Source of the DNA: Streptomyces sp. NRRL S-37
Lineage (GTDB): Bacteria > Actinomycetota > Actinomycetes > Streptomycetales > Streptomycetaceae
Assembly (NCBI RefSeq): GCF_000721605.1
Contig: NZ_JOIZ01000001.1
Span: 62,001-126,000 of the forward strand
Reading direction: 5' to 3'
DNA length: 64,000 bases
Below the pieces are notes generated by a model. The model did no database searches and was not told where the DNA came from. It saw only the letters and a list, made by a program, of their open reading frames with translations. Positions within the stretch are counted from its first letter, which is position 1, and the number at the start of each line of letters is the position of its first letter. Made by a program: the position numbers and the translations under genes. Below, one piece after another: positions 45,295 to 53,129 of the stretch.

Positions 45295-46365
45295 ATGCCG
45301 CACATCACCGCCTTCGCCAGGAACCAGTGGTACGTCGCCGCCTACCGTCACGAGGTGGGCCGGGAGCTGCTCGGCCGGACGGTGCTCGGGGAGCCGCTCG
45401 TGCTCTACCGCACCGAAGGCGACGGAAGTCCGGTCGTGCTCAACGACCGGTGTGTGCACCGTCGTTACCCGCTCTCCGAGGCGCCGACGCGGCTCGACGG
45501 CGACCGGATCGTGTGCGGGTACCACGGGTTCACCTACGACACCACCGGCACGTGCGTGTACGTGCCGGGGCAGAAGCGGGTGCCGCGCACCGCGCGCGTC
45601 GCCTCCTACCCCGTCGTCGAGCAGGACTCGCTGGTGTGGGTGTGGATCGGCGACCCGGCGCTCGCCGACGCGGGGAGCATTCCGCGGGCCCGGCACCTGG
45701 ACTCCCCCGGCTGGGTGACCGTGCGGGGCATGGAGCCCGTCGACTGCGACCACGGGCTGCTCGTCGACAACCTCCTCGACCTCTCCCACGAGACCTATCT
45801 GCACGGCGGTTACATCGGCACCCCCGAGGTCGCGGAGACACCGATCACCACCGAGGTCGACGAGGGCGCCGGGATCGTACGGGTGAGCCGGCACATGGAC
45901 GACGCCGCGTGCCCGCCGTTCTACGCCCGGTCGACCGGGATCGAGGGGCGGATCACCCGCTGGCAGGACATCGAGTACCACGCGCCGTGCCTGTATCTGC
46001 TGCACAGCAGGATCGCGCCGGTGGGTGTGCTGCCCGAGCCGGACGGCAGCGACCCGGGCGGCTTCCACACCGAGATCACGTACGCCATCACGCCGTCCGC
46101 CGACGGCAAGGTGTACGACTTCTGGGCGGTCTCGCGGGACTGGGCCACCGACGACACCGAGGTGAGCGAGTTCCTGCGGAGCAACAACCACACGGTCGTC
46201 ATGCAGGACGTCGACGCGCTCAACCTGCTCCAGCGCTCTCTCGGCACCGAACGCGCCGGCTACCAGGAGCTGAGCATCAACATCGACACCGGCGGTCTGG
46301 CCGCCCGCCGTATCCTCGCCCGGCTGGTGGAGGAGGGGAACAAGCCCGTGGAGAGGGTCCGATGA
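45295..46365 (+). CDS. Rieske non-haem iron oxygenase, VanA-like
   Basis: 356 aa. Rieske 2Fe-2S ligands C-x-H-x17-C-x2-H (CVHRRYPL then CGYHGFTYD) lie in residues 57-80. The non-haem iron site is in DNLLDLSHETYLH near 158-170, with a later carboxylate in the C-terminal half. Such two-component oxygenases demethylate or hydroxylate aromatics and can act on aryl sulfonates (TsaM-like) or quaternary amines. Beside sulfonate transporters, an aromatic sulfonate or a methylated sulfur compound is plausible. Its partner reductase is two genes downstream, and its stop overlaps the next ATG (ATGA). Confidence 0.88.
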   Translation: MPHITAFARNQWYVAAYRHEVGRELLGRTVLGEPLVLYRTEGDGSPVVLNDRCVHRRYPLSEAPTRLDGDRIVCGYHGFTYDTTGTCVYVPGQKRVPRTARVASYPVVEQDSLVWVWIGDPALADAGSIPRARHLDSPGWVTVRGMEPVDCDHGLLVDNLLDLSHETYLHGGYIGTPEVAETPITTEVDEGAGIVRVSRHMDDAACPPFYARSTGIEGRITRWQDIEYHAPCLYLLHSRIAPVGVLPEPDGSDPGGFHTEITYAITPSADGKVYDFWAVSRDWATDDTEVSEFLRSNNHTVVMQDVDALNLLQRSLGTERAGYQELSINIDTGGLAARRILARLVEEGNKPVERVR

Positions 46366-46535
46366 GCGGGCGCAGCACCGGCGAGGTCTACCGCGTCGAC
46401 TGGCTGCCGGGCACCGATCTGCTGCACGGCACCTGTCACTGCGGGCGCGAGCACACCGCGCAGGACCCGGTCGAGATGTGGGAGTGGATGCTCGCGCACC
46501 CGTGGGGGCACGAGCCGCGGGGAGCCGGTGCATGA
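46362..46535 (+). CDS. Small Cys/His-containing protein between oxygenase and reductase
   Basis: 57 aa, starting MSGRSTGEVYRVDWLPGTD. It contains a HGTCHCGREH cluster that could bind metal, then MWEWMLAHPWGH. It overlaps both neighbours by 4 bp (ATGA each side), so all three are translated together. I do not recognise a family; possible roles are electron transfer, assembly or an oxygenase small subunit. Confidence 0.75.
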   Translation: MSGRSTGEVYRVDWLPGTDLLHGTCHCGREHTAQDPVEMWEWMLAHPWGHEPRGAGA

Positions 46536-47470
46536 CCTCGTACGACGACGTCGGACTCGTCGTGGAGCGGCGGGAGCCGGCGGCCGACGGCGTGCTCGTC
46601 CTCACCCTGCGGCACCCGTCGGGCGCGGAGCTGCCCGGCTGGGAGCCGGGCGCGCACATCGACCTGGTGCTCGGACCGGAGCTGGAGCGGCAGTACTCGC
46701 TGTGCGGGGACCCGGCCGACCGGGACCGCTGGCGGATCGCCGTCCTGCGCGAGACGGACGGCAGGGGCGGCTCCGCGTACGTACACGAGCGGGTGCGGCC
46801 GGGCGACAGGGTACGGGCGCGCGGACCCCGCAACCACTTCCGGCTGGAGCCCGCCGGACGTTACCGCTTCGTCGCGGGCGGCATCGGCATCACCCCCGTG
46901 CTGCCGATGCTGGCCGCGGCCGAGGCGGCGGGCGCCGACTGGACGCTGCTGTACGGCGGACGCACCCGGGCCTCCATGGCGTTCACCGGGGAGCTGGCCC
47001 GTTACGGGAAGCGGGTCACGCTCGTCCCCGAGGACGAGGCCGGGTTGCTGGACCTCGCCCCGGTGCTGGACGGCCTTCCGGAGGGCGCCCTCGTCTACTG
47101 CTGCGGTCCCGGTCCGCTGCTCGACGCGGTCGAGGAGCGGTGCCCGGCCGGAGCACTGCGCGTGGAGCGGTTCCGGCCGCGGGAGCGGGACACCGGCGTG
47201 GACCGCGCGTTCGAGGTCGTCCTGGCCCGCAGCGGCCGGACGCTCACCGTCGCGCCGGACGTCTCCGTCCTGGACGCGGTGCGCGGGGCCGGGGTCGAGG
47301 TGCTCCACTCCTGTGCCGAGGGCACCTGCGGCACCTGTGAGACCGAGGTGCTGGAGGGCGAGCCGGACCACCGCGACTCGGTGCTCACCGAGGCGGAGCG
47401 GGCGGCCGGGGAGACCATGCTCATCTGTGTGTCCCGGTGCCGTGGGCGGCGGCTCGTACTGGACCTGTGA
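46532..47470 (+). CDS. Ferredoxin-NAD(P) reductase with C-terminal 2Fe-2S domain, VanB-like
   Basis: 312 aa. FAD domain (RQYSLCGD, about 57-64), NAD domain (FVAGGIGITPVLPML, about 114-128) and a plant-type 2Fe-2S domain at the C-terminus (CAEGTCGTCETEV plus a later ICVSRC). It passes electrons from NAD(P)H to the Rieske oxygenase. Class IA arrangement. Phthalate dioxygenase reductase and VanB are close in layout. Confidence 0.9.
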   Translation: MTSYDDVGLVVERREPAADGVLVLTLRHPSGAELPGWEPGAHIDLVLGPELERQYSLCGDPADRDRWRIAVLRETDGRGGSAYVHERVRPGDRVRARGPRNHFRLEPAGRYRFVAGGIGITPVLPMLAAAEAAGADWTLLYGGRTRASMAFTGELARYGKRVTLVPEDEAGLLDLAPVLDGLPEGALVYCCGPGPLLDAVEERCPAGALRVERFRPRERDTGVDRAFEVVLARSGRTLTVAPDVSVLDAVRGAGVEVLHSCAEGTCGTCETEVLEGEPDHRDSVLTEAERAAGETMLICVSRCRGRRLVLDL

Positions 47471-47508
47471 TCCGCGGCGATTGTCAATTATTGGACCGCG
47501 TACGGGGA

Positions 47509-47538
47509 TTGACCTTGTCTCGGCACGGGCCATACGTT
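47509..47538 (+). promoter_or_regulatory. Candidate promoter of the second sulfonate-type importer
   Basis: TTGACC (47509-47514), 18-nt spacer, TACGTT (47533-47538). It lies 78 bp before the lipoprotein ATG at 47616. The 145-bp gap shows no leader peptide of the A-D family. Confidence 0.5.
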
Positions 47539-47615
47539 CCCGATCGGCACGTTCGTTCTCTCTGCGCACAGCCTGTCGGAGCATCCGGTCCGGTCCCACC
47601 GCGGGGGTCACAGTC

Positions 47616-48587
47616 ATGCGTCGTCGTCTGCTCATCGGCCTCACGGCCCTGTCCGTCCTGACCGCCGCGACGGCCTGCGGCTCCTCCGACTCCGGTGGGT
47701 CGGACGGAGCCGGCTCGTCCGGCGGCACCACCAGCGTGACGGTGGGGCTGATCCCCATCGTCGACGTGGCGCCCCTGTACCTGGGCCAGAAGAAGGGATT
47801 CTTCAGCGAGCGCGGGCTGAAGCTCGAGTTCTCCAGCGCGCAGGGCGGCGCCGCCATCGTGCCCGGCGTGGCCAGCGGCCAGTTCGCGTTCGGGTTCTCC
47901 AACATGACCTCGCTGATGATCGCCCGGTCCAACAACGTGCCGGTGAAGGCGGTGGCGAACGGCATCGCCTCGACCGGTGTGGTGGGCAAGGACTTCGAGG
48001 CGCTCACCGTCAAGGACGACAGCCCCATCAGGTCGGCGAAGGAGCTGGAGGGCAGGAAGGTCGCCATCAACACCCTGAAGAACATCAACGAGACCGCGGT
48101 GCGCGCCTCGGTGCGCAAGGCGGGCGGCGACCCCGACAAGGTGGAGCTGGTCGAGCTGGCCTTCGACCAGATGCCGGCCGCGCTCGACGGCGGGCGGATC
48201 GACGCGGCGATGGTGGTGGAGCCGGCACTGGCCACGATCAAGAGCCAGGGCGGCCGCGAGATCGCCTCCCCCATGATCGACATCGCTCCGGAGCTCACCG
48301 TCGCCATGTACTTCACCTCCGTCAAGTACGCCCAGGAGAACCCGGAGACGGTGAAGAAGTTCCAGGAGGCCACCGCCGAGTCCCTCGCCTACGCCGACTC
48401 CCACCCCGACGAGGTGCGCGAGATCGTCACCACGTACACGAAGATCCCGGCCGACGTGCTGGCGAAGGTGACCCTGCCGAAGTGGCCGGCCGAGCCGAAC
48501 CGCGCCTCCATCGAGGAACTGGCGGAACTGGGCGCCGAGGACGGGCTGTTCAAGCAGAATCCGGACCTGGACGAGCTGCTGCCGTGA
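47616..48587 (+). CDS. NMT1/SsuA-like ABC binding lipoprotein
   Basis: 323 aa. Lipobox LTAATACGS (Cys near residue 21). NMT1/THI5-like fold: VGLIPIVDVAPLYLGQKKGF, SERGLKLEFSSAQGGAAIVP and AMVVEPALATIKSQGG. The family covers sulfonates, taurine, nitrate and thiamine precursors. Its place behind an oxygenase and reductase suggests it brings in their substrate. The stop overlaps the permease GTG (GTGA). Confidence 0.87.
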   Translation: MRRRLLIGLTALSVLTAATACGSSDSGGSDGAGSSGGTTSVTVGLIPIVDVAPLYLGQKKGFFSERGLKLEFSSAQGGAAIVPGVASGQFAFGFSNMTSLMIARSNNVPVKAVANGIASTGVVGKDFEALTVKDDSPIRSAKELEGRKVAINTLKNINETAVRASVRKAGGDPDKVELVELAFDQMPAALDGGRIDAAMVVEPALATIKSQGGREIASPMIDIAPELTVAMYFTSVKYAQENPETVKKFQEATAESLAYADSHPDEVREIVTTYTKIPADVLAKVTLPKWPAEPNRASIEELAELGAEDGLFKQNPDLDELLP

Positions 48588-49357
48588 GGGGAGCCGACGC
48601 CGCGCTCGGCGCGGCCGGGCTCGCGGCCTTTCTCCTGCTCGCGGAGGCGGTGCCGCGGCTCGGCCTGGTCGAGGAGGACTACTTCCCGCCGGTCACCCGG
48701 ATCGCCGACGCCCTCGGCACGGAGCTCGCGGACGGCGCCTTCTGGACCGCGCTGGGTGACACCCTCACCGGCTGGGCGCTGGGTCTGGCGATCGCGGCCG
48801 GCGCGGGGATCGTCGCCGGGGTGGTCCTGTCGGTGGTGCCGTATCTGCGCGAGGCGACGGCGTCCACGGTCGAGTTCCTGCGCCCCATCCCGTCGGTCGC
48901 GCTGATCCCGCTGGCGGTGCTGCTGTACGGCACCGGACTGGAGTCGGTGCTGCTCCTCGTCGTGTACGCCTCCTTCTGGCAGGTGCTGATCCAGGTCCTG
49001 TACGGCGTCCAGGACGTCGACCCGGTCGCCGAGGAGACGGCACGGTCGTACGGGCTCGGCACCTGGGCCCGGGTCCGGCATGTGCTGTGGCCGACCGCGC
49101 TGCCGTATGTGATGACCGGGGTGCGGCTGGCGGCGGCGGTCGCGCTGATCCTCGCCGTCACCGCCGAACTCGTCATCGGCGCGCCGGGGCTGGGCGCGCG
49201 GATCGCGGTGGCGCAGACCTCGCAGGCGGTGCCCGAGATGTACGCGCTGATCGTCGTCACCGGTGTACTCGGGCTGCTGATCAACGTCGGGGCCCGGTCG
49301 GTGGAGCGGCGGGCGCTGGCCTGGCACCAGTCGGTGCGCGGGGAGGTGGCGGTGTGA
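48584..49357 (+). CDS. ABC transporter permease, SsuC/TauC type, subunit 1
   Basis: 257 aa with about six membrane segments and the coupling loop EETARSYGLGTWARVRHVLWP. The GTG start overlaps the lipoprotein stop; its own stop overlaps the next permease. SsuC usually works as a homodimer from one gene, so two different permeases here indicate a heterodimer. Confidence 0.88.
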   Translation: MRGADAALGAAGLAAFLLLAEAVPRLGLVEEDYFPPVTRIADALGTELADGAFWTALGDTLTGWALGLAIAAGAGIVAGVVLSVVPYLREATASTVEFLRPIPSVALIPLAVLLYGTGLESVLLLVVYASFWQVLIQVLYGVQDVDPVAEETARSYGLGTWARVRHVLWPTALPYVMTGVRLAAAVALILAVTAELVIGAPGLGARIAVAQTSQAVPEMYALIVVTGVLGLLINVGARSVERRALAWHQSVRGEVAV

Positions 49358-50133
49358 GGCGGCTGCTGCTGCGGCTGGTGTTCGTGTTCGCGCTGCCGCT
49401 GGTGCTGGTGGCGGTGTGGTGGGTGTCCTCGGCCGGCAGCGAGGACGTGTACTGGCCGCCGCTGCGCACCATCCTGGAGACCTTCCCGGAGGTGTGGACC
49501 GGTGAGCGGTGGCGCGGTGACGTGCTGCCCAGCGTGCTGCGGCTGGCGGCGGGCTACGCCCTGGCGGCCGTCGTCGGTGTCGCGCTCGGCACGCTGATCG
49601 GCTCGTACCGGAGGGTGCGGGCGGTGTGCGAGCCGGTGCTCGAGTTCCTGCGGGCGGTGCCGCCGCCGGTGCTGGTGCCGGTGATCATGCTGTTCGCGGG
49701 CATCGGCGACACGATGAAGATCGTCGTCATCGCGAGCGGCTGTGTCTGGCCGGTGCTGCTCAACACCGTCGAGGGCGTGCGGGCGGTCGACGCGGTGATG
49801 GCCGAGACGGCCCGCTCGTACGGCATCAGGGGCGTCACCCGTCTGAAGGACGTGGTGCTGCCCTCGGCGAGCCCGCAGATCTTCGCGGGGCTGCGGCAGG
49901 CGCTGTCGATCGGGATCATCCTGATGGTGATCAGCGAGATGTTCGCCGCCAGCAACGGTCTCGGTTTCACCGTCGTGCAGTTCCAGCGCTCCTTCGCGAT
50001 CCCGGACATGTGGACCGGCATCCTGCTGCTCGGTCTGCTCGGCTTCGTCCTCTCGGTCCTCTTCCAGCTGGTCGAGCGGCGGGTGCTCGGCTGGTACCAC
50101 GGTCTGCGCGCCGCCGCCCGGCGGTCCCGGTGA
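49354..50133 (+). CDS. ABC transporter permease, SsuC/TauC type, subunit 2
   Basis: 259 aa with about six membrane segments. Coupling loop AETARSYGIRGVTRLKDVVLP, then SEMFAASNGLGFTV. Similar in layout to subunit 1 but clearly different in sequence, so a partner rather than a recent duplicate. Confidence 0.88.
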   Translation: MRRLLLRLVFVFALPLVLVAVWWVSSAGSEDVYWPPLRTILETFPEVWTGERWRGDVLPSVLRLAAGYALAAVVGVALGTLIGSYRRVRAVCEPVLEFLRAVPPPVLVPVIMLFAGIGDTMKIVVIASGCVWPVLLNTVEGVRAVDAVMAETARSYGIRGVTRLKDVVLPSASPQIFAGLRQALSIGIILMVISEMFAASNGLGFTVVQFQRSFAIPDMWTGILLLGLLGFVLSVLFQLVERRVLGWYHGLRAAARRSR

Positions 50134-50153
50134 ATCTCGCGAAAGGGCGGTCG

Positions 50154-50957
50154 ATGCTCGACGTACGCGGTCTGCGGAAGGTGTACGAGGGTGCGGGGCG
50201 GCACGTCGAGGCGGTGCGCGACCTGACCTTCACGGTGGCGGCCGGTGAACTGGTCTGCCTGGTCGGCCCGTCCGGCTGTGGCAAGACGACACTGCTGAAG
50301 TGCGTGGGCGGGCTGCTCGAACCGACGGCCGGTGAGGTGTTCCTGGCCGGGCGGAGGGTGGACGGTCCGCCGCCCGGGATGGCGTTCGTGTTCCAGGAGT
50401 ACGGGCGCAGCCTGTTCCCGTGGATGCGGGTCGGGCAGAACGTCGGACTCCCGCTGAAGCAGAAGGACCTGGGCAAGGCGCGGCGCCGTGAGCTGGTCGC
50501 GGACGCCCTCGCCTCGGTGGGGCTCGCGGACGCGGCCGGGGCGTACCCGTGGCAGCTCTCGGGCGGTATGCAGCAGCGGGTGGCGATCGCGCGGGCGCTG
50601 GCGTACGAGCCCGAGGTGCTGCTGATGGACGAGCCGTTCGCGGCGGTCGACGCGCAGACCCGCGCCGATCTGGAGGACCTGGTACGGCGGTTGTGGCGGG
50701 AGCGCGGGATCACGGTCCTGTTCGTCACCCATGACATCGACGAGGCGGTGTACCTGGGCGAGCGGGTGATCGTGCTGTCGGCCTCCCCCACCGTCGTACA
50801 GGAGCAGCTGAAGGTCGATCTGCCGGCCGAGCGGGACCAGTTGAGCACCCGCGTGGCGCCGCGCTTCGCCGAGCTGCGGACCCATGTGTACGAGCGGATC
50901 CAGGCGGCGAAGCGCGGAGCCGGCACGGTCAGGAAAGATACGCCTCCACTTCACTGA
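50154..50957 (+). CDS. ABC transporter ATPase, SsuB/TauB type
   Basis: 267 aa. Walker A GPSGCGKTT, Q-loop VFQEYGRSLFPWM, signature [15 protein letters not shown], Walker B VLLMDEPFAAVD, switch His VTHDIDEA. ATG 50154 with AAAGGG upstream is preferred; a GTG at 50130 overlapping the permease stop is also possible. Its last 29 bases overlap the 3' end of the convergent glucanase gene. Confidence 0.9.
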   Translation: MLDVRGLRKVYEGAGRHVEAVRDLTFTVAAGELVCLVGPSGCGKTTLLKCVGGLLEPTAGEVFLAGRRVDGPPPGMAFVFQEYGRSLFPWMRVGQNVGLPLKQKDLGKARRRELVADALASVGLADAAGAYPWQLSGGMQQRVAIARALAYEPEVLLMDEPFAAVDAQTRADLEDLVRRLWRERGITVLFVTHDIDEAVYLGERVIVLSASPTVVQEQLKVDLPAERDQLSTRVAPRFAELRTHVYERIQAAKRGAGTVRKDTPPLH

Positions 50958-53094
50958 ACTGGGCCGCCGGCCAGCCGGTGTTGCCGGTGACGTGCAGCCG
51001 GACGTAGCGGAGGTCGCCGGTGACCGGGATGGTCACCGTGTTGCCGGTGGCCGGGTCGAAGCGGTAGTCCTTCGAGGCGACCACCGTCGAGTACGCCGAG
51101 CCGTCGGCGCTGCCCTGCACGGACAGGGTCTGGGTGCGGGCTCCCCACGCGGCCTGCGGGGGCAGTTTCAGCACCAGCCGGCGTACCGGCTGCCGGGAGC
51201 CGAGGTCGACCGTGAGGGACTGCGGGAAGGCGTGGTTGGCCGACTCCCAGTAGCTGTCGGCGTCCCCGTCGACCGCCTTGCCGGGGGTGTAGACGTCCTG
51301 GGAGCCGGTGGCGGTGGCCGGGCGGCCCTGGGCGAGGTTGCGGTCCGGGTCGGGGTCGGGGTTGCCCTGGCCGGGCTGGGGCCAGGTGGTGCAGTCGGAC
51401 CAGGTGCTGCCCCAGCCGGAGTTGCCGCCGCCGTCGGTGACGGTGAAGGTGCCGGAGCCGGACGGGTAGGGGCAGTTGTAGACGCCGGCCGAGCCGACGC
51501 CGGTCGCCGTCACGTCGCGGAAGGTGGCGGCCCCCTGGGTCTCCGCCTGGACGACGACCGTGCCCACCTTGTTCACGGTGGCGCCGTCGACGGTGATGTT
51601 CTTCGCGGCGTGTCCGCGTCCGCTGCCCGAGACGAACTCGAAGGCGCTGTAGGGACTGTCGATGACGGTCGTGTCGGTGATCCGCACCTGTGCCTCGATG
51701 GCGCTGTCGTAGGAGTCGACGCGCAGGGCGCCCATCGGGTGGTTCCAGTTGGGGTTCATGGCGCCGGTGCGCACGAGGGTGTTGCCGTCGACGGTGATGG
51801 TGCCGGACAGCGGGTGGAAGGGGTCGAGGAACTTCTGGTTGGAGATGGCGATACCGCTGCCGAGGGCGTTGGTGTCGGAGATCAGGTTGTTCCGTACGGT
51901 GATGTCGGTGCCGCCGTAGATCGCGATGCCGTTGGCGAGGTTCGGCTGCGAGATGGTGTTGTTCTCGAAGCTGCTGTTCACGTCGGGGGCGTTCAGCGAC
52001 CACATGGCGAGCGCGTCGTCGCCCTGGTTGCGCAGGAAGTTGTTGCGGACCTTCACTCCGCGCGCGTTGCCGTTGAGGTTGAGGCCGTCCGCGGTCATGT
52101 CGAGGAAGCGGTTGTTCTCGACGACGAGGTTGTCGTTGGTACCGGTCAGCCAGAGGCCGACCTTGAGGTGCTGGAGCCACATGCCGGAGACGGTGGAGTT
52201 CGGGCCGAGGGAGCCGTTGACGAAGTTGTCGGGGCTGGAGTCGACGCGTTCGGTGACCTCGCCGATGACGGCGAAGTCCTTGAGGTGGACGTTCCCGGCG
52301 GAGCCGGTCTGGTCGATGAAGCGGGAGCCGCGCACGATCGAGTGCCAGCTTCCGGCGCCCCGGATCGTGACGTTCTGGACGCCGTTGAGGGAGGAGGTGA
52401 GCCGGTACTCCCCCGGTGGGATCCAGACGGTGCCGCCCCGGGCGGCGGCGATCGCGGACCGGAAGGCCTGCGTGGAGTCGCCCTGTCCGCTCGGGTCGGC
52501 GCCGTGGTCGGTGACGGAGACGGCGCCGGAGGGTTTGGCGGCGGGGCCGGCGACCTGCTCGAAGTCGGCGACGTCGACGGTGACCTGGACGCCGGTGGCC
52601 TCCACGGCGACCTTGTCACCGGCCTGGAGGTCGCGTCCGAGCAGCATGCGGGTGTTGTCGTAGAGGTGGTGGGTCCTGGCGCCGGCGATCCAGGGGGTGT
52701 CGACATAGGAGTACTTGGAGGTGACGGGGAGGCTCTGGGCGAGTCTCTGGCCGTTGACGTGGACGGCGAGGCTGCCGGACTGGCCGTCGGGGACGCTGTA
52801 GGCGACGTTCACGGCGTTGGCCGCGCGGGGCACGGTGAACTCCACGCGCTGCCCGGCGGTGAGGCGCACCGCCTGGCGGCCGGAGGCCTCGGAGGCGAGG
52901 GTGCCCTGGGTGTGGTCGGGTCCGATCCTGGTGCCGGTGCCGGTGGCCGCCTCGGCCTCGACGGAGGTGAAGGGGAGGGTGGCGCCCGCCGCGGCGTGGG
53001 CGGGGGCGGGCGCGAGGGCGACGAGCATGCCGGCGGCGACGGCGACGACCGTACCGATGGCTGGCATGCTCCTGACAGTGGATCCGGTGCTCAT
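50929..53094 (-). CDS. Secreted alpha-1,3-glucanase-like beta-helix protein (GH87 type) with CBM and discoidin domains
   Basis: 721 aa. Sec signal peptide (about 1-35, ending AHAAA). Residues 40-180 look like a CBM35-type carbohydrate module. A right-handed parallel beta-helix (about 190-560) contains NQGDDALAMW near 358, a typical acidic site of GH87 mycodextranase/alpha-1,3-glucanase. A Pro-Asp linker leads to a C-terminal F5/8 discoidin (CBM32-like) domain with RNLAQGRPATATGSQ and a final QFSEVEAYL. Outside the cell it would cut fungal or bacterial alpha-1,3-glucan. Last gene of the glucan operon; it overlaps the ATPase gene tail-to-tail. Confidence 0.82.
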   Translation of the reverse strand: MSTGSTVRSMPAIGTVVAVAAGMLVALAPAPAHAAAGATLPFTSVEAEAATGTGTRIGPDHTQGTLASEASGRQAVRLTAGQRVEFTVPRAANAVNVAYSVPDGQSGSLAVHVNGQRLAQSLPVTSKYSYVDTPWIAGARTHHLYDNTRMLLGRDLQAGDKVAVEATGVQVTVDVADFEQVAGPAAKPSGAVSVTDHGADPSGQGDSTQAFRSAIAAARGGTVWIPPGEYRLTSSLNGVQNVTIRGAGSWHSIVRGSRFIDQTGSAGNVHLKDFAVIGEVTERVDSSPDNFVNGSLGPNSTVSGMWLQHLKVGLWLTGTNDNLVVENNRFLDMTADGLNLNGNARGVKVRNNFLRNQGDDALAMWSLNAPDVNSSFENNTISQPNLANGIAIYGGTDITVRNNLISDTNALGSGIAISNQKFLDPFHPLSGTITVDGNTLVRTGAMNPNWNHPMGALRVDSYDSAIEAQVRITDTTVIDSPYSAFEFVSGSGRGHAAKNITVDGATVNKVGTVVVQAETQGAATFRDVTATGVGSAGVYNCPYPSGSGTFTVTDGGGNSGWGSTWSDCTTWPQPGQGNPDPDPDRNLAQGRPATATGSQDVYTPGKAVDGDADSYWESANHAFPQSLTVDLGSRQPVRRLVLKLPPQAAWGARTQTLSVQGSADGSAYSTVVASKDYRFDPATGNTVTIPVTGDLRYVRLHVTGNTGWPAAQFSEVEAYLS

Positions 53095-53129
53095 GTGTGC
53101 TGGTCCCTTCGTGGTGGGGGCAGGGAAAG

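Noticed and set aside
45146..45718. Plus-strand 190-codon frame starting MATTTARPALS
   Set aside because: It runs through the Rieske gene in another frame and turns into Arg/Ser-rich text. At most its first few codons are a relic of a lost gene.
47466..47615. Possible fifth leader peptide before the second importer
   Set aside because: The only similar text, TGIDLVSARAIRS, lacks the His before Asp and has no Ser-x-x-Cys ending; the DNA there looks like a promoter instead.
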